From Druceiella hillmani (taxonomy: Eukaryota > Arthropoda > Insecta > Lepidoptera > Hepialidae): a stretch of DNA of 64,000 nucleotides. The DNA is taken from contig JAYKKI010000039.1 of assembly GCA_039881145.1 (NCBI GenBank), forward strand, positions 17,304,001 to 17,368,000, written 5' to 3'. Below, in pieces: positions 34,901-44,799 of this stretch. The notes beneath the pieces were generated by a model. The model did not search any database, was not told the DNA's origin, and saw only the letters and a program-made list of their open reading frames with translations. Every line of letters starts with the position of its first letter. The stretch's first letter is position 1. The position numbers and the translations under genes were made by a program.

Positions 34901-37900
34901 TTTTCTTTTCTTTTATTAATTATTATTTATGTCATTATGTTTATCGTAAATTGTTGTCTATCTCTATCTATAAGTTGGACTTGGGGTTTTTGATAAATAA
35001 ATGGAAAAATCCAGTATAAAATATAGGGGAAGTGTGTTTTGTTACTGCTCAACTTGATAGAGCCATTATGCCCCCTTAGAAAATAGCTTCTCTGCTTATG
35101 ATTTGCACAAATTCTACGTTAAATATATGCTATAATAAAATAATATTCCATCCTAAAATAAACTATTTTTCAGATTGACAAATATAAATATTAAGTTTCA
35201 TATCAATAAGCAAAAGTTAACCACATTTTGTTGTAATGAAATTGAAACTGAACGCCCTTATAAGTGCATTTTAACTTACATATATATATGTACAAAATGC
35301 CCAATCTTATTGTCTAGAGAAGGATAGTTGTTTTACTTATTTTATAGTTTTCCGATACACAAATATCAATGTAGTAAACTATATCTATAATAACCAAATT
35401 CTCCTGTTTTATTGTTATTTTCTTAAAAGATACTAAAACTCTTTTTTTTGAGTTTTTTATGAGTTTTGCTACAACCAATTATTTAATAAAATTCACTTGA
35501 CACAAGGGCATTAAAACATTAAACTAGCATACATGATTCTTCATTTCATAACTGCAATAAGGTTAATTTGAATGAGTAAACCCGGTTAACATTTTCAAGG
35601 ACATGAATTACTAAAAAAAGCCTTCAGCAATAAATAACCATAAAAAAGTAATAAACATATTCTTATCTGTGAATAGACATATTCTTGTCTCGGAATAGAT
35701 TCATAGTCTAAAACACATGTCTATAAAGTATGACCTACAAATTGTTATGTATAATAATCTCATATCTGCCTTTATTTTGAATTCAAATAGATTTTGTTAG
35801 TTTTTAAATCTATTTTTAGCATAATATTTTGCATTCTAATCAGTGAAGAAGAGGATGCTGTTTTTTTAAGAATGATGGATATATAGATATTTTTTAATTT
35901 TTTAATTTATTATTAAAAAGCACAATATTTAATTTAAAAACTGTGCTTGTCGGTTCCGATGTCCTGCTGGAATTTACTCCTTAAGAGTACGATTGTCTTG
36001 GAATGTATAAAATAGGTACCGCTCTATATAAATATAAATATCATCTATCAATATATCTCTTACCGTTAAGGCAGGGTTCATAAGAAACGCATTCGCTCGA
36101 CGGTTTTTTTTTTGTTGACTTATGTTGCAAAACTGGTGTCTATGAAATTTTTTTTAAAAGGATAATTTACAACCTACATCCATCTTGAAGGTCCTTTCTA
36201 AAAATTGGTCAAAGAACTTTTGAAATTGGATGAGCAGTTTCGGAGATTACCTCCTACATCCAAACTTACAAAATTTTACTTTTTTATCATATATGAAAAA
36301 AAGTGGATAATATACAACCTAAGTCCATCCTGAAGGTCCTCTCTAAATATCGGTGAAAGAATTTTTGAAATCGGATGAATAGTTTCGGAGATTACCTCTT
36401 ATATATAAACTTACAAAATTTAACTTTTTTGTAATATATGAAATTTTTTTTAACGGGATAATATATAACCTATGTCCATTCTGAAGGTTCTTTCTAAATA
36501 TTGGTGAAAGAATTTTTTAAATCGGATGAGTAGTTTTGGAGATTAACTCTTACATCCGAACTTACAAAATTTAACTTTTTTATAATACATGTCCTTTCTA
36601 AATATTGGTGAAAGAATTTTTGAAATTGGATGAGTAGTTTTGGAAATAGATTACATACTACATCCAAACTGTTACACTTTTTTTAACACTGAACTTACTT
36701 CTCATAAAACTTCATACCGGGCGCTATATATGAAAATCGATTCTTTAGGGGGTAAACTCCAATAATTCCCTATCATGGACCTACATAAGGGCACTTGTAT
36801 AAACAACAGAATACAATGTTATTTACACAAGGAAAAAAAACATTTTCATTACGGAAATGAGAAGATTTTCTTTTGTAATTTAATCTTATATCTCCTCCTC
36901 CCCATCATCCTACTACCAAGGTACAGAAGCAAACATCAAAAATATTTCACAAGTGTAAATGTGTTAATTCCAATGTTTATTCTATTTATTACCAAAAGTA
37001 CATTGCCACGACATAAACTTTTTTGTATAAATTATGTTTTAAGTACAATTAATTTATATAAAAACAATCTCATTGCTGTGTTGTACTCTATAAAAAATAC
37101 TGTCTTTAAGTGAAAAATTTTATTTGTGTCAGCAAATAAACCTAAGTTCACAAATTGTTTTGATACAAAATTATAAAAAATATAAATTTGCATTTGTTAA
37201 GTTATCTTTTGATTTTACATCATTGTAGAAAACATATATCATGGTCTTTATAAATTGAAATTACTTAGGGAACGATTTCCTCAGTATATGCCAAAAATTT
37301 AATATAAAAAAATCTAAAACTAAGTTAATCAATTACTTCTTTCAAATCAATTACCGATTACTTGTATCAATCAATAGAAATAAATGGTGTTTTTTCCAGG
37401 ATGCATTAACCATGATGATTTGTATGAAGCATTGAAAAATAAACAGATTTATGCAGCCGGTTTAGATGTTACCACACCAGAACCCTTACCTAAAGGACAT
37501 CCATTGACAATGTTGCCCAACTGTTGTAAGTGTTCGATGTTTCTATTGATTTTTGTGTTATCTGACTCCTTATAATTCTACTCTTAGATTTAATTTCAGT
37601 AATTACAATAGTTGCTCCGTTACACAATCATAGGTTTAATAATATATTTGCGAACTTCCTAGTATGAAACAGATCAACCATTTTTTTACTGACTATAAAA
37701 CAGGACGAGATTCTCAATTCGACTATATTTTTTTGGGCACATATGTTACCTCGTATCCTAGCACATAATAACCAATTTGGATAATTCTTTTTTTATTTGG
37801 ATAATTATACTCTCAGTATGATTTCATGAAAATTTGGTTACAATTTCACCAGGCACATTGGAGATACACCATCGAATTCCTCAACACTGAACAACACAGG

Positions 37901-40900
37901 TGCCGTGATTGAGTTAGAATGATATAAGTCCAATGATAATTTAATAAGACACGACTAAGTGTGGCCTAAATTTGCACTTTTGTGAAATCAAGGTATTATG
38001 ATGGAACTGAAAGGTAGTGACAGGAACTCCACAGTTATGAAGACTAAACTGATCCAATTTCGGTTCATTTGTCTTGTCTCCATGTAAGCAAGAAGATAAG
38101 AAAATACGTTTTGTTTTGTTGCTTGAAGCACTGACCAAGGTAAAGTCAAAAGAGGGAATGTGATTAACATGTCCTTATTTATCAATGTTTGCATGTGTGT
38201 GTTATATGCAGGCATGCATGTATATAAGTAAATATAAATATAGTTACACGCCCTTCAAACAGAAAAGAGAATGTTTATAAACAATGAGTTTTGACAGTTC
38301 CAGTATTGTAAATCTTTTTCTTACATTCATGTCAGTAATTTAATGTGGATTTATTTAGTATGAGTGATTAAAGATATATTTTTTATTAGTGTGCATATTT
38401 ACAGTGTATATATACGTAACTTATATAGATTATATTTTATATTTAAGAGAAATTCAGATAAGTAAGATGAAGTGTTTCGAACAATGTAAAAGTTTTACTG
38501 TTACGTAAAAAAAACACATATAATAAAATTATACCAAAAATTTCAATAGAAATAGTTGTTAATTAAATATTAGGTTATACAGAAAATTATTACAAAGTAA
38601 TCGCAAATACTTAATTTTTGAGTAATCATTAAAATATTTTTTTAAAAACAAACTAATGGATAAAAATACACGAAATACAATAACATTTCACAGAAAAAAT
38701 ACACTGCATACATACACAATTACATCACATCTGAGCTTCACACCAATATCCAAAGATGGTTGTGCCTAACGCCGGCACTAGGCGAGGCTGGCCTTTTGCT
38801 GATATCACTGAGAAATAGTATTAAAGAACATATCATATCTATTACAGAACATATTCATTCATCATAAATTTATCTATTACATCGTTTATCAATAGTAATT
38901 ACATCATATATCAACAGGAACCATGTTCGTTCAGCCATGCCGCGGGGCTTATTAAATGACATTACTCCAAGTCAAAATCTTTTGACATTGTTTAATTTAA
39001 AAGTAGTGTTTTCTTTCTCCACATATAATTTTTTTTGTGTCCAGATCATTTTGATTCTGTTTATTTTACAGTGATATGATAGCAATCTTAGTATTTTACA
39101 GTGATATGTATTATTGAACAGCTGTATAGGTACGGTCCTTAGAAGAACATTCGCCATTTTAATTACACTCATACTTAAAAATATTACACCTTTAACACTA
39201 CGAATTTAACATTATAAAACACATAATAATATAATAAACTTAATATAATACAAAATAATTTTATGTAACGCCAAAAATTTAGAGTAATATTGGAAAGTGA
39301 GATTTATGGACATCTCCCGCGATTTTTAATCGCTATTATGTTGATAAGTGTGGCAAGCAAACATTGAATGTACGTGGTATACATAAATTGCCATACATAG
39401 GCATACAGTAAACAAAAAAAATATATAATTGATCTCCTGAATCTATATACCTTTGGACAAGAAGTGTGCCCCTTGTGAACATATAAATAATGAATGTCGC
39501 AAACAATTATACTGGCTGTGTGATCGGATTAATTAAGATTTTTTAGTCCTACGTAAATTTATATATGACTTCAATTTAATTGTCAGGTTTCGTGTTTGTG
39601 CAAGAGGCGAACAGATAGATAATTATACAAACCCACATCGGTTGTCCTCAAACTAAAGACTAATAAGTTAGTTTTACCAGATATACATATCCGAATGGAG
39701 AATAAAAGTTTATTGGCCCGCAAAAGTCATAAACACAAATCGGCATTTTTATTTAATAAATTGATGATTTTATGAAAGTCAAAAGAAAGTGCGATGTCAA
39801 AATAATGTTATTAACTAAGTCTCAAGGTGTATTGACCATAAAAATGGTATTACATTTCTTCTCTTTCTAATATCTATTCAAATGTTTTTCAGATTATTCG
39901 AGTAGTATAAAAATTAATATAGGTATGTCAATTTGAAATAAATGTTTAATTATTTGTTGAAGATTTTGTGATGAGGTAAACATTACATTTTCAACAGCCA
40001 TTGACATAAATATATTATTTTTTAAACTATTTGTAACACAAATGTAGTTATATATTTTCTGTTCAGAATAATATTTAATTTATTATATTATTTTTCACTT
40101 AGTACGCTATGCCGCTCATAATGCGTTTTCTTTTTGTAAGACTATTAAAATGCATCAGAAGTAATCACTGCAAATGCACTATAATGTATATAAATACAAT
40201 CAAGGCTGCGTTTTTGGGTATTAGCGTAGGGTAATTCAGTATGATATGGCCTGTTCGAAGGAATGATCAACCGAAAAATTTTACTGTCTGCTCTAGATAT
40301 CGTGAGCTAAGATTAGTGAGCAATTGCTACCGAACGTATATGTTGCTGTATACATTTTTTTATTTGAAAAAAAATTAAAAAGTGAGTATTTTTAAACTTC
40401 AAAGTTTCAATTTACCTGAGATTTTTTTAATACGTTGATGTTGTTGTAGTGTTAATATTTTTCAAATTTATTATGTTTTTACCGTTTTTTCGTTGAATAT
40501 AATAACCTGTCGATAACATAATCTCAAATCAAATAACAAATTCATAAATGGCGCTAAATTTAGATTTCGGACTATTCTTTCCAGATTATGCTTACATATC
40601 CGATAATCTTAAAAATGACAGTTATTGAAGCAATTTCAATGATACTTGAGGATCCTACATCTGAACGGATTTGAGAAGAACTACCACCAACAGTGCCTTT
40701 AACATAAATATCTAATGAGGATGCTTACAAAAAGACACGCCTTCAAAATACCTGACTGATATGTACCCAGTTGTAGAACTGCTTACTAGCGTTCGGAAAC
40801 TATCCAAGCATATAGCAAAAGATACTCGCATCCCTAGATTATATTAGTGACAAAAAGGAAAGAGAAAGTAAAAACAATAAGATTATGAAGAAAAATCTTA

Positions 40901-42469
40901 ATATTAAAAAGCAAAAAATAAATTACATTGAAGTTCTGAAGAAGAAGAAACGATAGAATAAGCCGGTGAAAATTCCGGTTAAAAAGATAATATATATAAT
41001 GCATGGAATGCGGTGAAAATTACTACGAGACTGAAAAAACAGAAGATTAGCTGCAATTAATTGTTTGTAAATTATGGCCGCATGTAAATTGCACTCCATT
41101 CAACAATTCTTACAATTCTTGTAGCAAGAACATGAAAAAACAAGAAACGGAGAAGAAAAACTTACACGAGAAAAAAGTAATGGAAAAGGCAAAGGGAGAG
41201 GGTAAATGACCCGGAAATTAAATGGCCATCTTATCCTTATATGAGTGGCCAACTTCTAACGGATTTTAACATTAAAGCTTTTTCTAATATTTTTGAAATA
41301 AATATGTCTAATATAATAATCATCGAAAATATACATCGAAATAAGAGTAAAAGTTCAGTTATTATAAAAACATTATCCTAAAGTACGTTTACAATTTGTG
41401 GGCTACACTGGAAAACATTTTTGTACCAACACTTCTTTGAAAAGAAAATAACATATGTCACAATGTTTGTTTAATTATCTATACTCCAAATATACTATAA
41501 CTATATCTGTATATAAGGTAATCAAATCTAGAAATATAGCAGCGTAAGCTGACTCATTGTAGCTATCTCACTCTAACGACTTATAAAATTAATGAATAGC
41601 ATATAGGGTCTTAGCTTTATCAGGATTGAGATTTCGAATAATTTCACAAAATGTTTGAAACGCCTGACAATTTGCAAAAAAATGGAGGGTTATCCATTTT
41701 TACCGTATAAAATTTTGCAATTCGTATCAGTAAAATAATGGTGTAATACTTGTATCTATAACATTTTTCATAGTGAAACTTTCTGAAGTTAATATTTTGA
41801 TTATGTATACAGTTTTATAATACTCTGGATATAATACAATGAATTTTATAAATAATCGTCAGCTGATCGAATATATATTTGTGCCAACCATATTTTAACT
41901 GTCAAATTCCATTGTTTACAAAAATTCTCTCTTGAAATTTTCATTAAATGCCGCAAATGTCTTTTTTCAATTTCACAAAATGACATATTCTAGAATTTTT
42001 CATAATTTTATTATATTCTGGGTAACATAGGCATTAAAGTGTCTTTTGTGATAATTTGGAATTAATGACAATTTGCAAAAAAAATGTATATGCAAGTGAT
42101 AAAAGGAAAATTTATACGAAGATTACATTAGAAATGGTTGGGTCACATTGTTTTTAAATCCCGTTGATGGGGCTAAGTAGATATATTTCATATGATTCAT
42201 AATTAAATATTCTTAATTTTTATTTTTTCTAATAGGCTTAAATATTTTTCTGGAAAAAATTTCTACCTTTTATAAATAAAATAAAATCTTTTCATTAAAT
42301 AAATTTAATTTCAGATATACTACCGCACATTGGCAGTGCGACAGTCAACATCCGAAACAGAATGGCAGAATTGACAGCCCTAAATGCAATACAGGCAATT
42401 CGTGATGGTCCACTCCTATCTGAAGTTGTTTTACAATCGGCTGCAGCTAAAAATTTTAAATATTTTTAA
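19916..42469 (+). CDS. GRHPR: GRHPR-like D-2-hydroxyacid dehydrogenase, copy B (complete, 7 exons)
   Basis: Complete glyoxylate/hydroxypyruvate reductase-like gene, the middle member of the tandem array. Coding is 19916-19992, 29990-30138, 30749-30938, 31648-31811, 33697-33861, 37400-37525 and 42315-42469. This joins to 1026 nt, or 341 residues, close to the 328 of human GRHPR. Residues 1 to about 140 form the first part of the substrate/catalytic domain, including [10 protein letters not shown]. The Rossmann motif GLGGIG is at 163-168, the cofactor turn TGRSEKK at 186-192, catalytic Arg at 247, Glu at 276 (TPEPLP) and His at 295 (LPHIGSAT). All introns are GT/AG. Intron 1 is about 10 kb and full of transposons. 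The start follows a block conserved with copy C (gtaacatttaaac). No targeting signal is obvious, so a cytosolic enzyme is likely. Function is inferred from the family. Confidence 0.95.
20072..21816 (-). mobile_element. Helitron with both ends recognisable
   Basis: On the minus strand the element begins TCTATATATATAAAAC at 21816 and ends CTAG at 20072. The end is preceded by the ggcg...cgcc hairpin around cgaagttcgccgggttagct that marks insect Helitron 3' ends. The flanks are A before the TC and T after the CTAG, as expected for insertion between A and T. It is 1745 bp and carries a broken Rep/helicase gene fragment, so it is non-autonomous. It lies in copy B intron 1, 80 bp after exon 1, and has no counterpart in copy C. 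Confidence 0.88.
20206..20973 (-). pseudogene. Helitron Rep/helicase ORF fragment
   Basis: In order on the minus strand: [20 protein letters not shown] and [20 protein letters not shown]; then, after a frameshift and stop, [20 protein letters not shown] and a segment ending FNLTFKV; then [13 protein letters not shown] and [20 protein letters not shown]. This is the Helitron helicase-like N-terminal region (IDYxxHPxxxIG, C-x2-C, then the LPP and MG-EEQ segments). Several breaks and large missing parts: the Rep tyrosines and the helicase motifs are absent. Confidence 0.85.
21830..22860. other. copy B intron 1, A+T-rich, nothing recognised
   Basis: No gene or element named. 22600-22690 (caaaataaataacctataac) is homologous to 53490-53580 in copy C intron 1. 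Confidence 0.4.
22876..23474. mobile_element. 600-bp foldback element with TA target duplication
   Basis: Starts gtccggtcaatttagac and ends with its exact reverse complement, flanked by TA on both sides. The arms stay complementary almost throughout: cataaagctaaatttttgta, tcccatgtgtgctaaaaaag, gtacctcagaccaaagttgt and aaaattttctataaaaatt each recur inverted. Only a short centre around 23150-23190 is unpaired. No transposase. A TA duplication would fit a Tc1/mariner-type enzyme. An RNA through it would fold into a ~280-bp hairpin. Confidence 0.88.
23940..24600. repeat. ~150-bp minisatellite, about 4.5 units
   Basis: Units share ccatttatctccaaaatggt, ttgaccaatttagatatggt and caaaatatttgggactaat; the later part is ggttcttagataggtgt and tagctcaccagggagc. 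Unit anchors at about 23968, 24113, 24261, 24430 and 24549 give periods of roughly 145, 148, 169 and 119. Diverged copies. Open frames through the array follow the repeat and are not taken as genes. Confidence 0.8.
24624..25066. repeat. inverted repeat with ~140-bp arms
   Basis: Left arm 24624-24762 (aaaagcaaaattaaaaattt, then acaacgaatgt, then gtaatataattacaaac) is the diverged reverse complement of the right arm 24927-25066; the unpaired middle is about 160 bp. Probably an old MITE; no target duplication identified. Confidence 0.8.
25357..25740 (+). repeat. direct repeat, copy 1 (~385 bp)
   Basis: Nearly identical to 27024-27413 (gaacattaatgtattacacg, ggcgtccataaaatatttag). It contains a fragment of the palindromic MITE (gtttcgttgtattaccacat). 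Copy 2 continues into sequence shared with copy C intron 1, while copy 1 does not. Copy 1 is therefore the derived duplicate. Confidence 0.88.
26363..27010 (-). mobile_element. 3' fragment of an RTE-like non-LTR retrotransposon
   Basis: Minus strand, in order: [14 protein letters not shown] and [34 protein letters not shown] and [15 protein letters not shown]; then [39 protein letters not shown] and [12 protein letters not shown]. This is the C-terminal part of the reverse transcriptase ORF, with the GxLYGSE and RKRGRPxTRWIDxVE segments typical of such insect elements. Broken by frameshifts and 5'-truncated. It lies between the two 385-bp direct repeats. Confidence 0.85.
27024..27413 (+). repeat. 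direct repeat, copy 2 (~385 bp)
   Basis: Second copy of the 25357-25740 sequence. From about 27245 onward it is homologous to copy C intron 1 (57424 onward), so this is the ancestral position. It abuts the truncated end of the RTE fragment. Confidence 0.85.
27414..29989. other. distal copy B intron 1, non-coding
   Basis: No exon besides exon 2 at its end. 27414-27720 and 29040-29170 align, with gaps, to 57690-57980 and 58985-59120 in copy C intron 1; short words such as gaacaatggtaacaa also match near the end. The insect-repeat-like tttgtctgttttttcctag is near 27862. Nothing else recognised. Confidence 0.5.
29990..30138 (+). CDS. GRHPR: copy B exon 2
   Basis: 149 bp with acceptor ttttcag and donor gtgaga. 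In the phase set by exon 1 it reads [20 protein letters not shown], then [20 protein letters not shown], then [11 protein letters not shown], an open frame. The other frames contain stops, so the exon is only evident once phases are joined. Confidence 0.92.
30276..30445. repeat. 95-bp tandem duplication
   Basis: ttaattcatgtttgagtcaa begins at 30276 and again at 30371, each followed by two atatatctcagtga words. Nearly identical copies in copy B intron 2; absent from copy C. Confidence 0.85.
30749..30938 (+). CDS. GRHPR: copy B exon 3
   Basis: 190 bp with acceptor aactacag and donor gtgagt. It encodes [35 protein letters not shown] and [18 protein letters not shown], ending in EKVNE. The S-A-G-Y-D-H stretch matches the substrate-loop region of GRHPR proteins. 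52 of 64 residues match copy C. Confidence 0.95.
31648..31811 (+). CDS. GRHPR: copy B exon 4 (Rossmann core)
   Basis: Acceptor tttccag, donor gtaaat. It encodes [20 protein letters not shown] and [20 protein letters not shown], then [12 protein letters not shown]. The GR pair after the second beta strand is retained, as in NADPH-using GRHPR enzymes. Confidence 0.95.
32944..33178 (-). mobile_element. palindromic (foldback) MITE, copy 4, rearranged
   Basis: The family tail appears first and reverse-complemented (gaatatatttggaattaatt, ttgtagaa), then the arm ttcacaattaaatgaaacta, so this copy is inverted relative to copies 1-3. The left arm has lost its inner half (ctttaccatgaatttagg, then straight to the other arm near gcccacctgaagatg). 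Copy B intron 4. Confidence 0.82.
33697..33861 (+). CDS. GRHPR: copy B exon 5
   Basis: Acceptor atatacag, donor gtaatg. It encodes [20 protein letters not shown] through [14 protein letters not shown]. The Arg of the NIARGG segment is the substrate-binding Arg of the family. Confidence 0.95.
34005..34415 (+). mobile_element. Jockey-like non-LTR retrotransposon RT fragment
   Basis: From about 34025 one frame reads [20 protein letters not shown] and [20 protein letters not shown]. This contains the QGSxLxPLLF and FADD boxes of a reverse transcriptase; the FADD aspartates are catalytic in the family. After breaks it continues [15 protein letters not shown] and [16 protein letters not shown], matching the usual region downstream. 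Only about 400 bp survive. Copy B intron 5. Confidence 0.85.
34420..36100. other. copy B intron 5, non-coding
   Basis: At 34436 ttaggttggaaaaagtatta resembles one end of some mariner elements, but no transposase or partner end was found. A perfect 13-bp hairpin (agatgaaataaac) lies near 34674-34703. The rest is A+T-rich and unrecognised. Confidence 0.35.
36125..36665. repeat. ~150-bp tandem repeat, about four units
   Basis: Each unit carries gaaggtcctttctaaatatt, ggtgaaagaatttttgaaat, cggatgaatagtttcggaga and aaacttacaaaatttaactt. Anchors are near 36187, 36332, 36483 and 36586; the last unit is short. The wording resembles non-coding parts of many insect transposons. Copy B intron 5. Confidence 0.82.
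37400..37525 (+). CDS. GRHPR: copy B exon 6
   Basis: Acceptor tttttccag, donor gtaagt. It encodes [20 protein letters not shown] and [20 protein letters not shown], including the catalytic Glu. Confidence 0.95.
37526..40600. other. copy B intron 6, non-coding
   Basis: No coding sequence supported. A short G+C-richer patch (gcctaacgccggcactaggc) lies near 38764 and another (ccatgccgcggggc) near 38936; neither could be assigned. Confidence 0.35.
40640..41209 (+). pseudogene. DNA-transposon ORF remnant with Cys-rich, PHD-like tail
   Basis: From 41000 the + strand reads [16 protein letters not shown], one stop, then [40 protein letters not shown] and a stop at 41207. The Cys/His spacing (CxxC, C, HxxC, C) resembles the PHD-like C-terminal finger found in insect pogo/Tigger-type transposon proteins. 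Upstream text ([17 protein letters not shown] near 40800) is compatible but broken. No catalytic domain remains, so the superfamily is uncertain. Copy B intron 6. Confidence 0.55.
42315..42469 (+). CDS. GRHPR: copy B exon 7 and stop codon
   Basis: Acceptor aatttcag. It encodes [40 protein letters not shown], then [10 protein letters not shown] and TAA at 42467-42469. The lysine- and aromatic-containing tail is about 11 residues longer than in copy A. I see no canonical AATAAA in the next 200 bp. Confidence 0.93.
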
Positions 42470-42708
42470 ATTGATAATTTTTAAGTTTTGTATAGCATTT
42501 ACAAAACTTCTTGATAAATAACTCCAAATACTTACTAACTGTGCTAAGTAATCATTACAATACTTTTTTAGTTTCAACAAAAATTACTTGTTAACACCCT
42601 TCCCTTTCCGTCTTCTCAGATACATTTGTTTCATCCAGTTGCTAACATTTTAATAACAATGAACTAAAAGACCTAAACACTATGTTAATATTTTCTTAGT
42701 AACTACGA

Positions 42709-43668
42709 TGGGAGTTCAAAAAGTTCACGGAATAGTGTGGAAGGTCTTTGTTAAAAAAAGTTTACAGATTGACCTCTCTACAATTGCTGAATTTTTTTCC
42801 ACAGAATTCATTTTTCATTTGGGAAGAAATAATAGTGGCAGGAGGTAAGGTGGGTGTTCCAATATTTGAAGGAGTCATTTGTGAAGGGCAGCTATTGCAA
42901 CATTGTTCTTGTGTGCAGGTGCATTGACGCGCAAAAGCTAATTATTACCTTTCGCTAATTTCCCTTGCTTTTCTCCTTCATTGCTACTTTAAGCTGCTCC
43001 AGTAGAGGATTGCGATACCTTGAAGTTCTAGGTGGTGGAGTACCCTTTTTTAGGCCACATTATGGACTCCTGCTTGGATTCAGGTTCGTATAAACAAACC
43101 TAAGTTTCATCACCTGTAATAATTTGGCACTAAATTTCATACTTATCCTATATAAAAAGATCCAAAAAGTGGAGTGAACACTCGAAAAGTAGTTGCTTTT
43201 GCGGTGCCATGAGCATTCTCGGCACCCATATTTGACTGAATTTTCAAGATGGTCATGAAAAATATTCAAAATTATTGCTTCTTCTTTAATCAGACATCTT
43301 CCAATACAAGTTTTTAAATTTTTTGAACAATGTCCGTGGAGGTGACTTTGATTGGCTATCCTGAACACAGATCGTATTCGATCAAATCTCTGACTTGTTT
43401 GAAAAGATTATGCCACTTGTAAACCATGGCTTTACTAAGGCAAGAGTCCCTATGAACCAATGACATCTCATCTAATATGACTTTTGGTATTTTTCCTTGC
43501 TTTGTCAGAAACTTGATGACAGTTGGAAATTTTAATTTCTTCATAGTCGATGATTTCTTCCAGAATATGTGGCTTAATCGTTGATAGCTCAGAAGTTAAT
43601 GGCACAATTAAGCTGAAACTTGATATATACAAGGTTCCATTTTGATAAGTGACCAACTTTTAAGGAGC
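42709..43668 (-). mobile_element. mariner-family element, decayed
   Basis: The + strand left end ggagttcaaaaagttcacgg is a mariner-type inverted repeat; a decayed partner (gtgaccaacttttaaggag) ends near 43668. On the minus strand from 43544 one reads MKKLKFPTVIKFLTKQGKIP, SKAMVYKWHNLFKQ and VRDLIEYDLCSG, the N-terminal helix-turn-helix region of mariner transposase. After a frameshift it continues with text for the second HTH and later KKGTPPP-like text near 43030. The central part with most of the catalytic residues is missing. Located 240 bp after copy B. Confidence 0.82.
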
Positions 43669-44584
43669 AATTAAGAAACGGTAACTAAATCATATAATGA
43701 AATAAAAACATAATTTTTTTTCCAACTTTTCCCAACTTTCTGGCAATTAATAAAAGGAATGTACAGACATAATACGATTTTTAAATAATCCCCAACTCCC
43801 ACGCCATCCCCAACTCCCGCAGATGCCACAAATGAAATAACACAAACGAAACAAACGAAAACCACCCTCTCAGCTTTAACTTCACCTCCAGCCCACAAGA
43901 ATAGGTACGTAAAGTTGGTATGTCTTTTAACTAACTAATAAGTAACGATGCTATGTCCCGCTAGGTACACACGCTGTGTATGGTTTGTCAATTGCAATAA
44001 CTACAAGTATCATTTTATGCATCTCTAGAATATTAATTTTTATGGTGACGAAACAAATTCGAAAATTTACGAAGGTTGAGAAAAGCATGCAATTTTAAGC
44101 GGTATATTGAGCGAAATAGACTACTTCGAACAAGTATTAAAATGTGTAAATAGAAGTTGACTATGTATGTAAGTTTTCAATTATAGTGCATAAGTTGCAT
44201 TCTAATTTTTTAAGTACACCTTAATAAAGTTACTGATTTAAACAAAAAAATAACAATTATTATGACAGTCCTAAGCCTGTAAAAGTTAGAACGGAAAATT
44301 TAAATTTTATTTGACAAAGTAAAGGTAGATTCTATTCATTCAGGATGTAATGAAGCTTGCGTAATATAAAGATCTTTCGGAAACACAATATTAATTATTT
44401 ATTAATATTTCAAACTTTTGTCACCAATATTTCATCATTACGAACTGGGAAAACATTCAAGGTCAACTCCGAGCATCACACACTAATATTTTACATGCAT
44501 TTTCCATCGAGAAAACTATTAGTTGAGTTCTAAAATATAATTTTCGATTTTGGTCACTGATTGAGAAATATTATTGTACAGTTG

Positions 44585-44792
44585 TAATTAGTCTCTCATT
44601 AACGACTATGTAATTAGTGTCTCATTAACGACTATGTAATTAGTGTCTCATTAACGACTATGTAATTAGTGTCTCATTAACGACTATGTAATTAGTCTCT
44701 CATTAACGACTATGTAATTAGTCTCTCATTAACGACTATGTGATTAGTCTCTCATTAACGACTATGTGATTAGTCTCTCATTAACGACTATG
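44585..44792. repeat. 26-bp minisatellite, 8 units
   Basis: Unit taattagtctctcattaacg plus actatg, repeated eight times without length change. Units 2-4 carry gtgtctc in place of gtctctc, and units 7-8 begin tga instead of taa. Each unit contains the inverted pair tagtc...gacta. The sharing of variants by neighbouring units suggests stepwise expansion. Confidence 0.93.
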
Positions 44793-44799
44793 TGAATAA

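Noticed and set aside
36775..37113. 112-residue open frame in copy B intron 5
   Set aside because: Low-complexity, A+T-driven composition with no recognisable domain and no counterpart in copy A intron 5.
43671..43898. 75-residue open frame (minus strand)
   Set aside because: Composition reflects a local Val/Gly-rich reading of ordinary sequence; no domain, no splice context, no homology recognised.
44585..44792. CRISPR-like array of regular 26-bp repeats
   Set aside because: There are no spacers: the units are directly contiguous, and the surroundings are eukaryotic.
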